In this document: piece by piece, positions 8,308 to 18,221 of the stretch
Numbering within the stretch: position 1 is the first letter of the stretch
How the letters are laid out: every line of letters begins with the position of its first letter
Source of the DNA: Candidatus Woesearchaeota archaeon
GTDB lineage: Archaea; Nanobdellota; Nanobdellia; Woesearchaeales; UBA9642
Assembly (NCBI GenBank): GCA_013330595.1
Contig: DUIB01000020.1
Location: 1-42,591, forward strand
Direction of reading: 5' to 3'
DNA length: 42,591 nt
Translations under genes and position numbers: made by a program
The notes under the pieces: generated by a model
Database searches by the model: none
Told to the model about the DNA's origin: nothing
Seen by the model: only the letters and a program-made list of their open reading frames with translations

Positions 8308-9270
8308 CTAAGGTATTGCCCTGAATCTTGTTGATATCAAGCCCCATTCCAGAAAGATCATTCCGAGAGCAATTATCAATAATCCGATGCCTAGATCAAA
8401 TCCTATATATGCTTCACTGGCATTTGCTAGTATTGCATCAAAAGTGTTGTCTAGGTCTTTTGTTGTCTTTGCATCAAAATATCTTCCGCCAGTCTCATTG
8501 GCTATTTTCATTAATGTATTCGAATCATAAACAGAGCTAATATTATAGTATTCAGGAAGATATCCTATTGGGCCTGTCTCAGATCCAATGCCTATGGTAT
8601 ATATCATAACATTATTTTGTCTTGCATAATTTATTCCTTCAAGTATTGGATCCCTGATAAAGTATGATACAGTGTTGCTTCCATCTGTCATTAGGATTAT
8701 TGTTCTGCCCTTATCTGAAGCTAATAGCAGGTTTGTTGAGGTAACTATCGCATCCGGAATATTTGTCCCGCCAACTTTGGCAATTTCAAGGCCATTAATT
8801 GATTTTCTTAATTTTGAGAAATCATCTGTAGGAAGTGTTTCAATGAATGATGCCCCTGAAAAGCTCACCAAGCCGACTTTTGAATCAGTGCTTAATTCAT
8901 CGATGAATTTTATTGTATAGTCTTTTGCAGCTTCAAACCTGGAAGGCTCAAGATCTTTTGCTGTCATAGAGGAACTTGAATCTATAGCAATGACAAAATC
9001 ATTCTGATTAGTATATGCCAGATACCATACTTTAGTGCCAGAAACAGCCAATATCAAAGTGAACAGAATGACCATTCTTGCCAGAAGCACCATATGATTC
9101 TTAGTCATTATTTTTTGATTGCTGACTCTTTTCAATGCTTGGAAATTAGCAAACCTTATTGCCTTTCTTTTACTATATCTTAGAAAAGCAAAATGGCTCA
9201 CAATTAATAAAGGTATGCTTAATAAGAACCATAAGTATTCGGGATTTTCAAATGTTAAGTACATTTTCAC
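8308..9270 (-). CDS. BatA-like vWA-domain membrane protein
   Basis: The 320-aa protein has an N-terminal BatA-like helix pair (about 12-30 and 60-80), a von Willebrand A domain with a complete MIDAS (DSSSSM, GGTN, MTDGSN) and a C-terminal TM helix (about 293-312). The start may be the GTG at 9270, which overlaps the upstream stop as GTGA, or the ATG at 9264. With DUF58 and MoxR proteins encoded just upstream, it belongs to the MoxR-associated module implicated in metal-dependent chaperoning or assembly of envelope complexes. Confidence 0.9.
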   Translation of the reverse strand: MKMYLTFENPEYLWFLLSIPLLIVSHFAFLRYSKRKAIRFANFQALKRVSNQKIMTKNHMVLLARMVILFTLILAVSGTKVWYLAYTNQNDFVIAIDSSSSMTAKDLEPSRFEAAKDYTIKFIDELSTDSKVGLVSFSGASFIETLPTDDFSKLRKSINGLEIAKVGGTNIPDAIVTSTNLLLASDKGRTIILMTDGSNTVSYFIRDPILEGINYARQNNVMIYTIGIGSETGPIGYLPEYYNISSVYDSNTLMKIANETGGRYFDAKTTKDLDNTFDAILANASEAYIGFDLGIGLLIIALGMIFLEWGLISTRFRAIP

Positions 9271-10163
9271 CTATGAGTCAATGCTCTCCTCCTAAAAAAT
9301 TTTATAACCTCTTTTGCGAAATCCATATTAGTGGTAAGTTTCAAGAGATCTGACCTTGTTGCCTTAAAATGCTTTTCGATTTCTTTCTCTTCCTTTTCCA
9401 CGAATTCCTTATAAGCTTTTGCATACTGCTTCACATCCACATATAATGTTTCACCTGTATAAGGATCTTCCAACAAGTATTGGCCTGATTCAGCAGGCAA
9501 TTCCCTGTCCCTTGGATCTCTAATCATTATTCCTATAACCTCATATTTTTGTGATGCGATCCTCAGATACTTAAACCACTTTTCATCAAGTCCAAGAAAA
9601 TCGCTGACAATAATCACAACAGACCTGCCTTTAATTACACTAAACAGGAGGTTTAAGGATTTGCCTAGATTAAAATTTCCTCCGTAATTATTTACATTGC
9701 TCAGGTCCTTAACGATCATATAATGCATTTTTTTGCCAACATTCAGAGGCAGCCTAGTTACCAATTTTTCATTAAACAAACTTAATCCAACAGAATCTCC
9801 GCTTCTGAGTATTGCGAATGCTAGGCTGCTTACTATTTCAGCCGCATATTCAGCCTTGAATTTTTTTGTTGATCCAAAAAGCATGCTATTGCTGACATCT
9901 AGCATAAAATATACATTGACTGTTTTTTCCTCTTCAAATTCTTTTATCAGAAGGCTCTTAGATCTTAGTGAGGCTTTCCAGTCTATTAGGCTGGCATCAT
10001 CGCCATACTGGTAGGACCTATATCCAGAAAATTCCATTCCATGTCCTTTGAATGTAGTAGTCCAGTTGCCTTCAATGACATCGCTTAATGCAGATTGCCT
10101 TGCATATACGTCTAATTTCCTTATCTTTGGTAGAAGATCAGCATCTAGTCTTTCTATGGCCAT
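9267..10163 (-). CDS. DUF58 protein of the MoxR module
   Basis: The 298-aa protein contains the DUF58 hallmark GMEFSGYRSYQYGDDASLIDW (about 41-61; quoted pattern covers YxxGDDxxxIDW) followed by a vWA-like fold with DVSNSM. It overlaps the downstream vWA gene by 4 bp and starts 13 bp after the MoxR gene, so the three are one operon. The proteins act together in known systems, with MoxR as the AAA+ engine. Confidence 0.93.
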   Translation of the reverse strand: MAIERLDADLLPKIRKLDVYARQSALSDVIEGNWTTTFKGHGMEFSGYRSYQYGDDASLIDWKASLRSKSLLIKEFEEEKTVNVYFMLDVSNSMLFGSTKKFKAEYAAEIVSSLAFAILRSGDSVGLSLFNEKLVTRLPLNVGKKMHYMIVKDLSNVNNYGGNFNLGKSLNLLFSVIKGRSVVIIVSDFLGLDEKWFKYLRIASQKYEVIGIMIRDPRDRELPAESGQYLLEDPYTGETLYVDVKQYAKAYKEFVEKEEKEIEKHFKATRSDLLKLTTNMDFAKEVIKFFRRRALTHR

Positions 10164-10176
10164 TTTCAGAACTCTC

Positions 10177-11187
10177 TCAATCTATATGAACCTTCTTTAA
10201 TAGTTCATCAATAATAGTATCAGTACTTATCTCATCTGCTTGTCCTTCATAATTCAAAATTATCCTATGTCTAAGCACATTATGTGCAACCTCTTTAACA
10301 TCCATCGGAGTCACAAAGCTCTTGCCTTTGACAAGAGCATGCGCCTTGCTTGCAATAAATAACGCAATGCTTGACCTTGGAGAGGTTCCATATTCGATAT
10401 ATTTTCCTGTCTCTAGGTTATATTTTTGAGCATACCTTGTAGCCTCAACAAGTCTTACAATATATTTTTCAACTTTTTTGTCTAAATAAATCTTTTTTAC
10501 ATCTTGTTGCGCCCTAATTATTGTATCAGGAGTCATTGCTTGTGAAAGCTTGAATTCCTCAAATTTTCTTAAAGTGGAATTGGTATGCAATATTTTCAAT
10601 TCATCCTCAACATTTGGATAATCCATTTTTAGCTTAAACATGAATCTGTCAATCTGCGCTTCTGGAAGTTTATAGGTTCCAAGGCTTTCAATAGGATTCT
10701 GTGTTGCCATTACAAAAAAAGGGGACGGAAGAGCAAATGATTCCTTTCCTATTGTTACTTGTCTCTCTTGCATTGCCTCTAATAATGCAGATTGCACTTT
10801 TGGTGGAGCCCTATTTATCTCATCTGCCAATACAAAGTTTGCAAATATTGGCCCTTTGACAGAATAGAAACCTCTACCTTCTTCATATGTTGTTATACCA
10901 ATAATATCAGTTGGAAGCAGGTCTGGAGTAAACTGTATTCTTGAAAACACACCTCCTGTGATCTGGCTTAAAGTTCTTACCGTGAGAGTCTTTGCAATTC
11001 CTGGAACTCCCTCTACAAGAACATGGCCATTGCATAACAATGCTTCAATTAGACTATTAATAATCTCTTGCTGTCCAACAATGGCTTTGCTCATCTCAAA
11101 CTTGATTGCAGAGAATTGTTTCTGATAATGTTTAAGCAAGTCCTCAAATTCCTTGCTTACGGGCCTAGCATAAAAAAGTTTTTGCAT
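10177..11187 (-). CDS. MoxR-family AAA+ ATPase
   Basis: The 336-aa ATPase has the MoxR-type Walker A VEGVPGIAKT (with Ala before Lys-Thr, normal in this family), Walker B FVLADEINRAPP, sensor 1 VMATQNP and the arginine-finger region PEAQIDRF. A GAGGTG Shine-Dalgarno-like site lies 5 bp before the ATG, and a TATA-like ATATATATAAATAG is upstream at about 11218-11232. It is the first gene of the MoxR-DUF58-vWA operon. Confidence 0.95.
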   Translation of the reverse strand: MQKLFYARPVSKEFEDLLKHYQKQFSAIKFEMSKAIVGQQEIINSLIEALLCNGHVLVEGVPGIAKTLTVRTLSQITGGVFSRIQFTPDLLPTDIIGITTYEEGRGFYSVKGPIFANFVLADEINRAPPKVQSALLEAMQERQVTIGKESFALPSPFFVMATQNPIESLGTYKLPEAQIDRFMFKLKMDYPNVEDELKILHTNSTLRKFEEFKLSQAMTPDTIIRAQQDVKKIYLDKKVEKYIVRLVEATRYAQKYNLETGKYIEYGTSPRSSIALFIASKAHALVKGKSFVTPMDVKEVAHNVLRHRIILNYEGQADEISTDTIIDELLKKVHID

Positions 11188-11317
11188 TATACACCTCTTT
11201 TAATCATTATAGAGGCATTCTATTTATATATATTTTGTTTTTAATAAGCATCAATAAATGCATAATCCGTATATTAAAATAGCAAAATTTAAATATACCC
11301 TTATTTGATACTGGTTT

Positions 11318-12322
11318 ATGGAAAAAGAGGTGTCTGAGTCAGAGAGAAGATTACTGTTAAAACAAAGCTATTCAGAAAAAATCCAGAACCTGGCTTCTGC
11401 TGATAATGTAAAGGATCGAGATTTCTATGAATTATTCAGAAGATTCTTTGCAGATTTCTTAAAATTAGATTATGAGTTTGCTTATGAGGAATTAAGCCTT
11501 GAATTAAACAAGATATACATTAAACCTGCTCTTAAGAAAGACATTGATCAGATGATACGCCTTTTGACAGATAAAGAATATCTTGAACAGAACCCATTGA
11601 CTTTGCCAGAAATAAAGATATTGTTAAATAATTTACTGGAGATAGTTAATTCATTGATAATAGACGTGACTGAAAAGAAGGAATCATTTTTAGATAAAAT
11701 TTTCAGGAAAAAAAGCATTCCAGAAGTAAGCAGTCCTTTAAATAAAGATGAACCGGTACCATTAGATATCACGTCATCTGATATTAATCTTGGTCTTCAG
11801 GATAAACCTGCTAAAACAGTTTTGCCTGTCACAGAGGTTATCACAACAAGAATTGTTTCAAAGAGTAAAATACCTCCAGAATTGACGGCTGATAAAGTCA
11901 TTGAGCCTCAAATTCAAAGCAATAAGGCAGATTCAAGTGAGCTAGATAGTTTGCTTGCTCAAATTAATTCTGGCGGTAATGTGTTGTTGGTGGATGAAAA
12001 AAAGAAAGAAGCTATGAGAGCAAAAACCCCTGCATCTAAAAAGCCTGAGCCTGATGTTGCACAAAATAGGGTAGTGAATATTCCTAATACTACAGCAATG
12101 AATATTCCTAATAATCTTATTAAGGAAAGCAGCGGCCCGCAAATCCAGGCAGTGCTTGTACAGGTAGAGCAGAGCTATAATAAAATAAATGAAAAGAATA
12201 TTGACAGTGCGATTGTACACTATAAGAATGCTATTAGTCTATATAATCCATTGGATTATGATCAAAAGACAAGCATTTATCTTGAATTGTATGACCTATA
12301 CCTGAGATTAATACAGTTATAA
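11318..12322 (+). CDS. Hypothetical, largely helical protein with disordered middle
   Basis: The 334-aa product begins with a charged helical domain (about 1-120), has a low-complexity linker rich in Pro, Ser, Thr and Lys (about 130-265) and ends in a helical segment (about 275-334, SYNKINEKNIDSAIVHYKNA) that looks TPR-like. No signal peptide or TM helix is seen, so it is probably cytosolic. It is divergent from MoxR; a TATA-like AAATTTAAATATACC at about 11285-11299 suggests a leaderless or short-leader transcript. The C-terminal TPR-like motif resembles the cytoplasmic tail of the 619-aa surface protein downstream, a hint of a shared partner. Function not recognised. Confidence 0.7.
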   Translation: MEKEVSESERRLLLKQSYSEKIQNLASADNVKDRDFYELFRRFFADFLKLDYEFAYEELSLELNKIYIKPALKKDIDQMIRLLTDKEYLEQNPLTLPEIKILLNNLLEIVNSLIIDVTEKKESFLDKIFRKKSIPEVSSPLNKDEPVPLDITSSDINLGLQDKPAKTVLPVTEVITTRIVSKSKIPPELTADKVIEPQIQSNKADSSELDSLLAQINSGGNVLLVDEKKKEAMRAKTPASKKPEPDVAQNRVVNIPNTTAMNIPNNLIKESSGPQIQAVLVQVEQSYNKINEKNIDSAIVHYKNAISLYNPLDYDQKTSIYLELYDLYLRLIQL

Positions 12323-12374
12323 TTTTTTTTTCTGATAAAGCCTCAGCTTGCTTTTCCTATAATTAGTCCTCTTT

Positions 12375-15300
12375 TTAGAAGTCAGAGCTTTTATCCTTCT
12401 TAAATATATAATATAATGATACAAAGAATATAACGCCGAATCCGATAAGAATCAGGTATTCAGTATAATTGGATTTCCAATTAAACCTGCTAATAAAATC
12501 AGTTGAGGGTTTTTCAATATTTCCCTTAGTGCTTACAAGATATTTGCATCCGTTAATGACATCGTCCACTAGCTTTGCTGTTGTATCAAAATTGTTGCTA
12601 TCTAATGCCTTTTTTGCCTCATTCAGCAATTCTGTAAGCTCTTGGCATTCAGGATTGCTGCTTAATAAATCTCTGGCAAAGCTTATCCTTGTCTCTAGCT
12701 CTGAACCTTCTGATGTCATGTCAGCAGAATTTACAAAGATTGTTGCTGTATCCTTATATTTTGGATTTACAACATCTGCAGTGAGTTGTATCTCATAATG
12801 TCCCTCACTTTTGTAATTGTTAATTGTTAATGTTATCTCCTCAGTTTTATTTCTGTATAGTCTTGGGAAGAATGTCCTGTCTAAATATAGCGTTACATTA
12901 CTTGCATTTGTGAAAGCATTTAAAGATACCCCTTCAAGAGTTGAATTCCATGTATTATTTAGGATTACTGGAACCTTAACAGAGCTATTCTTGTATACAG
13001 TAACTAGCCTTGGGGTAATTATTTGAAGCGGTTTAGGCTTTTCAACTTCTTCTGGCAAAGGAATTGTTATTGTTCTGGTGCTTGAACCTCCGCCTCCTGA
13101 TTGCGGAATTACTTCAGGAGTTGTATCATTAGATATTTCACTGATATTGATCATTATTTCTCGAGCATATGCACTCATTGAGCTATTTGCAGAATCTGAT
13201 GCTGTAAAATTCACAAGACAGGCTCCTACATCCACAGTTGTGACCTTAAAGCTTGTTCCGATAAAACTGAATGTTGCATATTCGCATGCTGTTGCATTAA
13301 ATATCATGGTTGACTCATTATCTGCATCAATATTATTCAGGTCAATGTCATCATCAGGATCGTAGAATTTTATTTGTGATGCATAATATGTCATGTATCC
13401 ATCATACGTAGTTGATCCATTTACTGCATTTGCTCCTGTTAAATTATGTAGTGCATTGATAAGCCTAGGGGGCCTATTTACATTTGTTACATTGATATTC
13501 CACATGAATTTGTCTGACCTGTTGAATTGGTCAGTTACTGTGATTGAAACATTATGATTGCCTGAGGAAAAGAAATCAAAGGACTTGCCATAATACGTAT
13601 TTGAACTTACCGATGATCCATCATAGTACCATGAATAATTAAGGAAATTATCATATGTCATGTCATATGTAGCTGTCAGGTTGAAGATATATGTTGAATT
13701 CTCATTTATTGTTATATTGGTTGTGTTTCCTAATGAGCTTCTGTTCATGAATGCATTGACCACACTATTAGAGATTATCGGAGTTCCATATGGCTTGACT
13801 TCAGTAATATTTGGCGGGCTCGTGATATTATATATGTATATGCTTATTGATCTAACTGAGCTTACATTGTTATAGTAATCTCTTACTGTCATATTCACTG
13901 TGTAATTCCCTGCATCACTTGTTGTTAAAGGATTAAAGCTTATTGTGGCCTGATCAACATCTGTTTTTGTTAGTTGGAATAATGCATTATTAGGGCCTGT
14001 TACATTTGCATTGAATGTCAGGTTTTCATATGTATTCAAGTTTAAATCATCATCTGATGCTGATATCATTATTTCATAATTGTTTTGAATAACAAGTCTT
14101 CCTGGAGGAAGGGTTATTGCACTGTCAATAAAAGGGGCATTGTTTGTATTATTAATATTCAATATTAACACTGTGCTGTTCATGCCACCTCTTGTATCAG
14201 TGATATTAACCAATATTCCATATTGTCCTAGGATTGTCTGGTTTGGAGTAAAGACAATCATTCCAGTAGTTGTATTAATATCGAACAATGTGGAATTTGT
14301 CCAAAAGTTGTTTACATAGTCTCCTGAATCAGTATCATTGGCATAATTTGAGATGTTGTAAGTGCAGTTATATGGATAATTGCTTGCATCAAATTCAAAG
14401 CATAACAATTCCAATGACTGATTGAAATATGGATTAGTATTGGGAAGCAATGTTACTAATCCTGGTCTTGTATCATTTAAGTTTCCTGAGTCTCTAAGTA
14501 TCACATCAAAATAATAGCTTTCTGATACATACTTCAGGAAACTTATCTTTCCTGTTGATGAATTAATTGTTATATTAGAACTATTTGTGGAGTAAGTTAA
14601 TGAATCACCTTGATAAGTCTGAAGATCAATATCTGTTGCATTGACATAGTATGTGAAAGGAACGCCTGTATAGGCAATTAGGTTGCTTAAATTTTGGTTA
14701 TTAAGAGAATTTCCATTATTATAGCTCATCTCAAAAATTTCTGGAGCATCATTAACATTAGTGATTGATAAGCTGATGCTTGTTGAAGCATTCTCTTTAG
14801 TATCATATATTGCCAATGTGAAAGAATTATATATCACATGATTATTTGTTAGATTTGATATATTAATCAATGCTGTTGCAGATGATATCCCATTAGGGTT
14901 TGACTTGTTTGTTGCTGTGTACTCAACGCTATATAATGTTGGGTTGCTTGTTGTAAAAGTGATAGTGTCATTATCGATGTCAGTTGCATTTATTGATATT
15001 ACTAATTGACCTCCCTGAATCAGAGAATCATTATTATAGACTACATAAGTGTAATTTGCTTTATGGTTCGTTGGCATCACTTGCAGTATAAATGAGTCAT
15101 TGAAAGATAAGCTTGGAGTTGCATTGTCATAGATGGTTACGGTTATGGTGTGGTTTCCCTTATCATTGTATTGTGATATATCCTGGCCAGAATTATTAAA
15201 CATTATTTTTGCTGCGCTTGAATTGGTGTTTTGGATTAGTATGTTGCTTAAATCAGAGCTTATGTTGAAAGTGAATGGTAAGTCATTCTCTGGATCAGTA

Positions 15301-16058
15301 CCATACACATAATAATTAAGAGCCTGGCCTTCAGTTATCGTCTTATCAGGCAGTACTGGATTGAAATACGGGGCATCATTGGTTGAAGTGACATTAATTG
15401 TAATATTTACGTCTCCATCTGTTGCTCCTCCAGAAGTTTGTACTGATCTATACAATAGAGTATGGATTCCTATCTGATTCTCATTTGTTGGATTGCATGT
15501 TATCTGTCCAGTATTTTCATTAACAGAGCAGCTTGCTGTATTTGGCTCTAGGATATATTTTATGGAATCCAGATCTGCGTCTGTAGAATTCAAATAATAG
15601 GTTGTTGAACTATCTTCGGCAAGATAAGGTATTGTCCCATTTGGTATTTGAGTATAGTTTGCATAATAGATAATCGGTTGTGTTGGAGCAGAGTTGATTA
15701 CGGTTATTGTATCATTCTTTGTTTCAATTTCTGACCCATTGAAATATGAAACAGAGCATATCCAAATGTCAAATTTGGTGGTTAGCGCTTCATCGATATC
15801 CTCTGTCCCATTTGTGGAGCATTCCACATCTGCTGTACAGATTTTTGAGATGGTCTTGTTAGGCAATGAATTTCTATACCACGTTATATTAACTTCTGTT
15901 GTTTCATCTATTGTGAATTTGCATCGAAGATCTTGATCAGTATATATAGTTCCCGTGTTTATTTTAGGATTGCTGGTAAATATTCCTGCTATTGGAAATG
16001 CCAATATTATTACTGCAATAGCCAAAATCGCCAATTTGAGGTATTTTTGGTTGAACAT
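12375..16058 (-). CDS. Giant cadherin/Ig-repeat surface protein, C-terminally anchored
   Basis: The 1227-aa protein starts with a TM/signal segment (about 8-27) and carries many repeated cadherin-like or Ig-like domains, visible as recurring phrases such as NDAPYFNPVLPDKTITEGQ and ATDIDNDTITF. Asn-x-Ser/Thr sequons are very frequent, consistent with an N-glycosylated cell-surface protein. A Gly/Ser linker (QSGGGGSS, about 1000) precedes a membrane-proximal domain with a coiled-coil-like stretch (about 1120-1180), then one TM helix and a short cytoplasmic tail (KKDKSSDF). It follows the 619-aa surface gene with one base between stop and ATG. Likely roles are adhesion or S-layer function. Confidence 0.85.
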   Translation of the reverse strand: MFNQKYLKLAILAIAVIILAFPIAGIFTSNPKINTGTIYTDQDLRCKFTIDETTEVNITWYRNSLPNKTISKICTADVECSTNGTEDIDEALTTKFDIWICSVSYFNGSEIETKNDTITVINSAPTQPIIYYANYTQIPNGTIPYLAEDSSTTYYLNSTDADLDSIKYILEPNTASCSVNENTGQITCNPTNENQIGIHTLLYRSVQTSGGATDGDVNITINVTSTNDAPYFNPVLPDKTITEGQALNYYVYGTDPENDLPFTFNISSDLSNILIQNTNSSAAKIMFNNSGQDISQYNDKGNHTITVTIYDNATPSLSFNDSFILQVMPTNHKANYTYVVYNNDSLIQGGQLVISINATDIDNDTITFTTSNPTLYSVEYTATNKSNPNGISSATALINISNLTNNHVIYNSFTLAIYDTKENASTSISLSITNVNDAPEIFEMSYNNGNSLNNQNLSNLIAYTGVPFTYYVNATDIDLQTYQGDSLTYSTNSSNITINSSTGKISFLKYVSESYYFDVILRDSGNLNDTRPGLVTLLPNTNPYFNQSLELLCFEFDASNYPYNCTYNISNYANDTDSGDYVNNFWTNSTLFDINTTTGMIVFTPNQTILGQYGILVNITDTRGGMNSTVLILNINNTNNAPFIDSAITLPPGRLVIQNNYEIMISASDDDLNLNTYENLTFNANVTGPNNALFQLTKTDVDQATISFNPLTTSDAGNYTVNMTVRDYYNNVSSVRSISIYIYNITSPPNITEVKPYGTPIISNSVVNAFMNRSSLGNTTNITINENSTYIFNLTATYDMTYDNFLNYSWYYDGSSVSSNTYYGKSFDFFSSGNHNVSITVTDQFNRSDKFMWNINVTNVNRPPRLINALHNLTGANAVNGSTTYDGYMTYYASQIKFYDPDDDIDLNNIDADNESTMIFNATACEYATFSFIGTSFKVTTVDVGACLVNFTASDSANSSMSAYAREIMINISEISNDTTPEVIPQSGGGGSSTRTITIPLPEEVEKPKPLQIITPRLVTVYKNSSVKVPVILNNTWNSTLEGVSLNAFTNASNVTLYLDRTFFPRLYRNKTEEITLTINNYKSEGHYEIQLTADVVNPKYKDTATIFVNSADMTSEGSELETRISFARDLLSSNPECQELTELLNEAKKALDSNNFDTTAKLVDDVINGCKYLVSTKGNIEKPSTDFISRFNWKSNYTEYLILIGFGVIFFVSLYYIFKKDKSSDF

Positions 16059-16059
16059 T

Positions 16060-17919
16060 TTAGTAGTATTTCTCCAGGTATTTTATTACGTTGTAAACAT
16101 GTAAAATCTCGTTATAGCATTGCTTCTGATCCTCTTTTTCAAAGGTATTGTATTCCTTAAGCAGGTTTTTATATAAATATTTTGCCTCAGGAAGCTCATG
16201 AAATTGCAATGCTATGTAAATATTTGATAATTCGAGGAATATTTTATCAATGCTCTTTGCATCCGGATTTTCCCTTTCTTTAGGCAATATCAATGCATCT
16301 TTACCATTTAATTTAGCAACAAGGAATAAATGCGCTATGAACTTGTCTATGAATGCTTGCAAATAAGACTTAATGTTTGTTTTTATTGTTGATTGATGGA
16401 AATCAATTAGGATGCTTTCTAGCAATCTGTTGTTCAATTTTCTGATGCTTTTTGGCACTTCTTTATCTGTTCCAACCAGATTTTCAAAAAATATCTTAAT
16501 CACTTGTGGCATTTTAGCAATCGCATCCGAATGTTTATCATCATCATAAAGATCCTGAATATTCAGCATTAAGTTCAATATCATCTGCTTTTGTTCATTA
16601 TTCAAGTATAATGGCATTTCGTTTAGTCTCTTTTTGGCTAAATATGCTGCTATAATCTTTTTTATATGCGGAGTGATTACAATTATTATTATAATAACAG
16701 CTAATGTTGATATTATTGCTGCAATAATCAGGTTCCTGTTTATGCCAACTTGAGCAGGTTGTTCTGTTACTTTACAAGCACCGCATTTTCCACCACAATC
16801 TACTTCAGTTTCATCTCCATCTTTAATTCCATTGAAACAGCTTGGTATAGGGGTACATGACTCGGTTTCATTAGGTTTGGCAATCTTGGTTCCGCAGCTG
16901 TTCCTGTCAATACATGTTCTAAGATGAGTATTATTTATACAAGTGCTCCATTCAGAACACTCCCATTTTTCCTCACAAATTATAGTTTCAGGAACATAAG
17001 TGCAGTTTCTTGTGAAGTTTCTTATATAATCCCTATAGCTGCATGCTTTATAATCTCTGCATGTCAGCATTTGTGTTCCATTGGGCATGCATTCTCCCCA
17101 TGCGCTGCATCTCCAATCAGAAATGCAGCTCAAATCTATACCGCTGCTGCCTCCGCCTCCGCCTCCGCCTGATCCTCCTGAATCGCTTAAAGGACATCCG
17201 AATACAGAGTATCTCACTAAATTACTCACATTTATCAATCCATCTGGATCAGATGCTATAATATTGAAATATGCTAGCCCGCATTCAAGCCCTCTTATTG
17301 TTGTAAGGCTAGAATTGGATATTGTGATACTTATATAACTCTCGTTAAATATAAGTGCTTCATATGTCAGCTCGTCATTATCAGGATCTCCAAAATAGTT
17401 GTTAAGGAACAAGGTGTAAGCATTATTTTTCCTTAATGATTGATCAGGGATATTTCTAATTAGGTATGGGGCATGGTTATCGTCTATCACTTCAATATTT
17501 ATATCTTCATAATAGGCATTATTTTCACATGTGCTGTCATCAAAAGCAAACACTCTTAATGTATGATTCCCAATATTTGATTCATCCAATATGACATTAA
17601 TTATTCCTATGGATGAAACATTGAATAATGATGGATCTGTCAAGAACACCGCAGCATAAGACATTGAGTTATTGTCCGGATCAGTGGCATTTATTTGGCA
17701 TGTAATCCTGTTCCCCCATATCATTGTTAGATTGCATGATCCTTCATATATGTCTATAGGGGGATTATTTAGGCACAGCATTGTTGTTCCTGATGCCAGT
17801 GCTGTCACTTGCTCTTCTGAAGTAAATTTCTGAATGCTATATTGAAGGTAGACTATTGTTACTATGTTAAGGGCTAATAAACCGATTACTGCCATTCCTA
17901 ATACAATATTATCTTTCAT
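16060..17919 (-). CDS. Surface protein with TSP1-like repeats and large cytoplasmic domain
   Basis: The 619-aa protein has an N-terminal TM segment (about 5-27), a cadherin-like domain (about 145-245), a polyglycine linker (about 247-257), two thrombospondin-1-like Cys-rich repeats (WRCSAWGECMPNG and WECSEWSTCINNT), an NGIKDGDETEVDCGG module, a second TM helix (about 395-418) and an approximately 195-residue helical cytoplasmic tail. The tail makes it a candidate link between surface and cytoplasm. Its ATG overlaps the stop of the small RHH gene upstream (ATGA), and the giant repeat protein follows at once. Confidence 0.85.
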   Translation of the reverse strand: MKDNIVLGMAVIGLLALNIVTIVYLQYSIQKFTSEEQVTALASGTTMLCLNNPPIDIYEGSCNLTMIWGNRITCQINATDPDNNSMSYAAVFLTDPSLFNVSSIGIINVILDESNIGNHTLRVFAFDDSTCENNAYYEDINIEVIDDNHAPYLIRNIPDQSLRKNNAYTLFLNNYFGDPDNDELTYEALIFNESYISITISNSSLTTIRGLECGLAYFNIIASDPDGLINVSNLVRYSVFGCPLSDSGGSGGGGGGGSSGIDLSCISDWRCSAWGECMPNGTQMLTCRDYKACSYRDYIRNFTRNCTYVPETIICEEKWECSEWSTCINNTHLRTCIDRNSCGTKIAKPNETESCTPIPSCFNGIKDGDETEVDCGGKCGACKVTEQPAQVGINRNLIIAAIISTLAVIIIIIVITPHIKKIIAAYLAKKRLNEMPLYLNNEQKQMILNLMLNIQDLYDDDKHSDAIAKMPQVIKIFFENLVGTDKEVPKSIRKLNNRLLESILIDFHQSTIKTNIKSYLQAFIDKFIAHLFLVAKLNGKDALILPKERENPDAKSIDKIFLELSNIYIALQFHELPEAKYLYKNLLKEYNTFEKEDQKQCYNEILHVYNVIKYLEKYY

Positions 17920-18083
17920 TTCTTTAACCTTGATTTATGCTCATAGACTATTTCAGATAATTTGATCTTGATCCACTCAGACTTATTGACTTTAAGAATC
18001 CCTGATATTTCTTCAATATCCTTAAGAAGCTCTTTAGGCATTCTAATATTCAATTGCTCTGTTCTTGAGGATTTCTTAGCCAT
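17916..18083 (-). CDS. 55-aa ribbon-helix-helix regulator
   Basis: The small protein begins MAKKSSRTEQLNIRMPKELL: a basic N-terminus, the strand QLNIRMP and two helices (about 18-30 and 35-50), the ribbon-helix-helix pattern of MetJ/Arc-type regulators. Its TGA overlaps the ATG of the surface gene, so the three genes form one operon. A TGATAGC-N4-GCTATCA palindrome lies 22 bp upstream of the start. It probably controls the surface-protein operon. Confidence 0.8.
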   Translation of the reverse strand: MAKKSSRTEQLNIRMPKELLKDIEEISGILKVNKSEWIKIKLSEIVYEHKSRLKK

Positions 18084-18104
18084 TTTATAATAGAGTATAG
18101 CGAA

Positions 18105-18141
18105 TGATAGCGACTGCTATCATATCAATATATAATAATAG
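18105..18141 (-). promoter_or_regulatory. Promoter with palindromic operator of the surface operon
   Basis: A perfect 7-bp inverted repeat TGATAGC-GACT-GCTATCA spans 18105-18122. Further ATAGC half sites lie on either side (about 18096-18100 and 18132-18140). On the minus strand a TATA-like TTATTATATATTG sits at about 18141-18126, placing the transcription start close to the palindrome. This is the expected architecture for autorepression by the RHH protein; binding is inferred. Confidence 0.55.
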
Positions 18142-18221
18142 CTATTAATATACTTATGTATTTATAAAGTTTATCAATGAACCGGCAATTATGTCTTGTC
18201 ATAAATAGAAACAGTTTTAAT

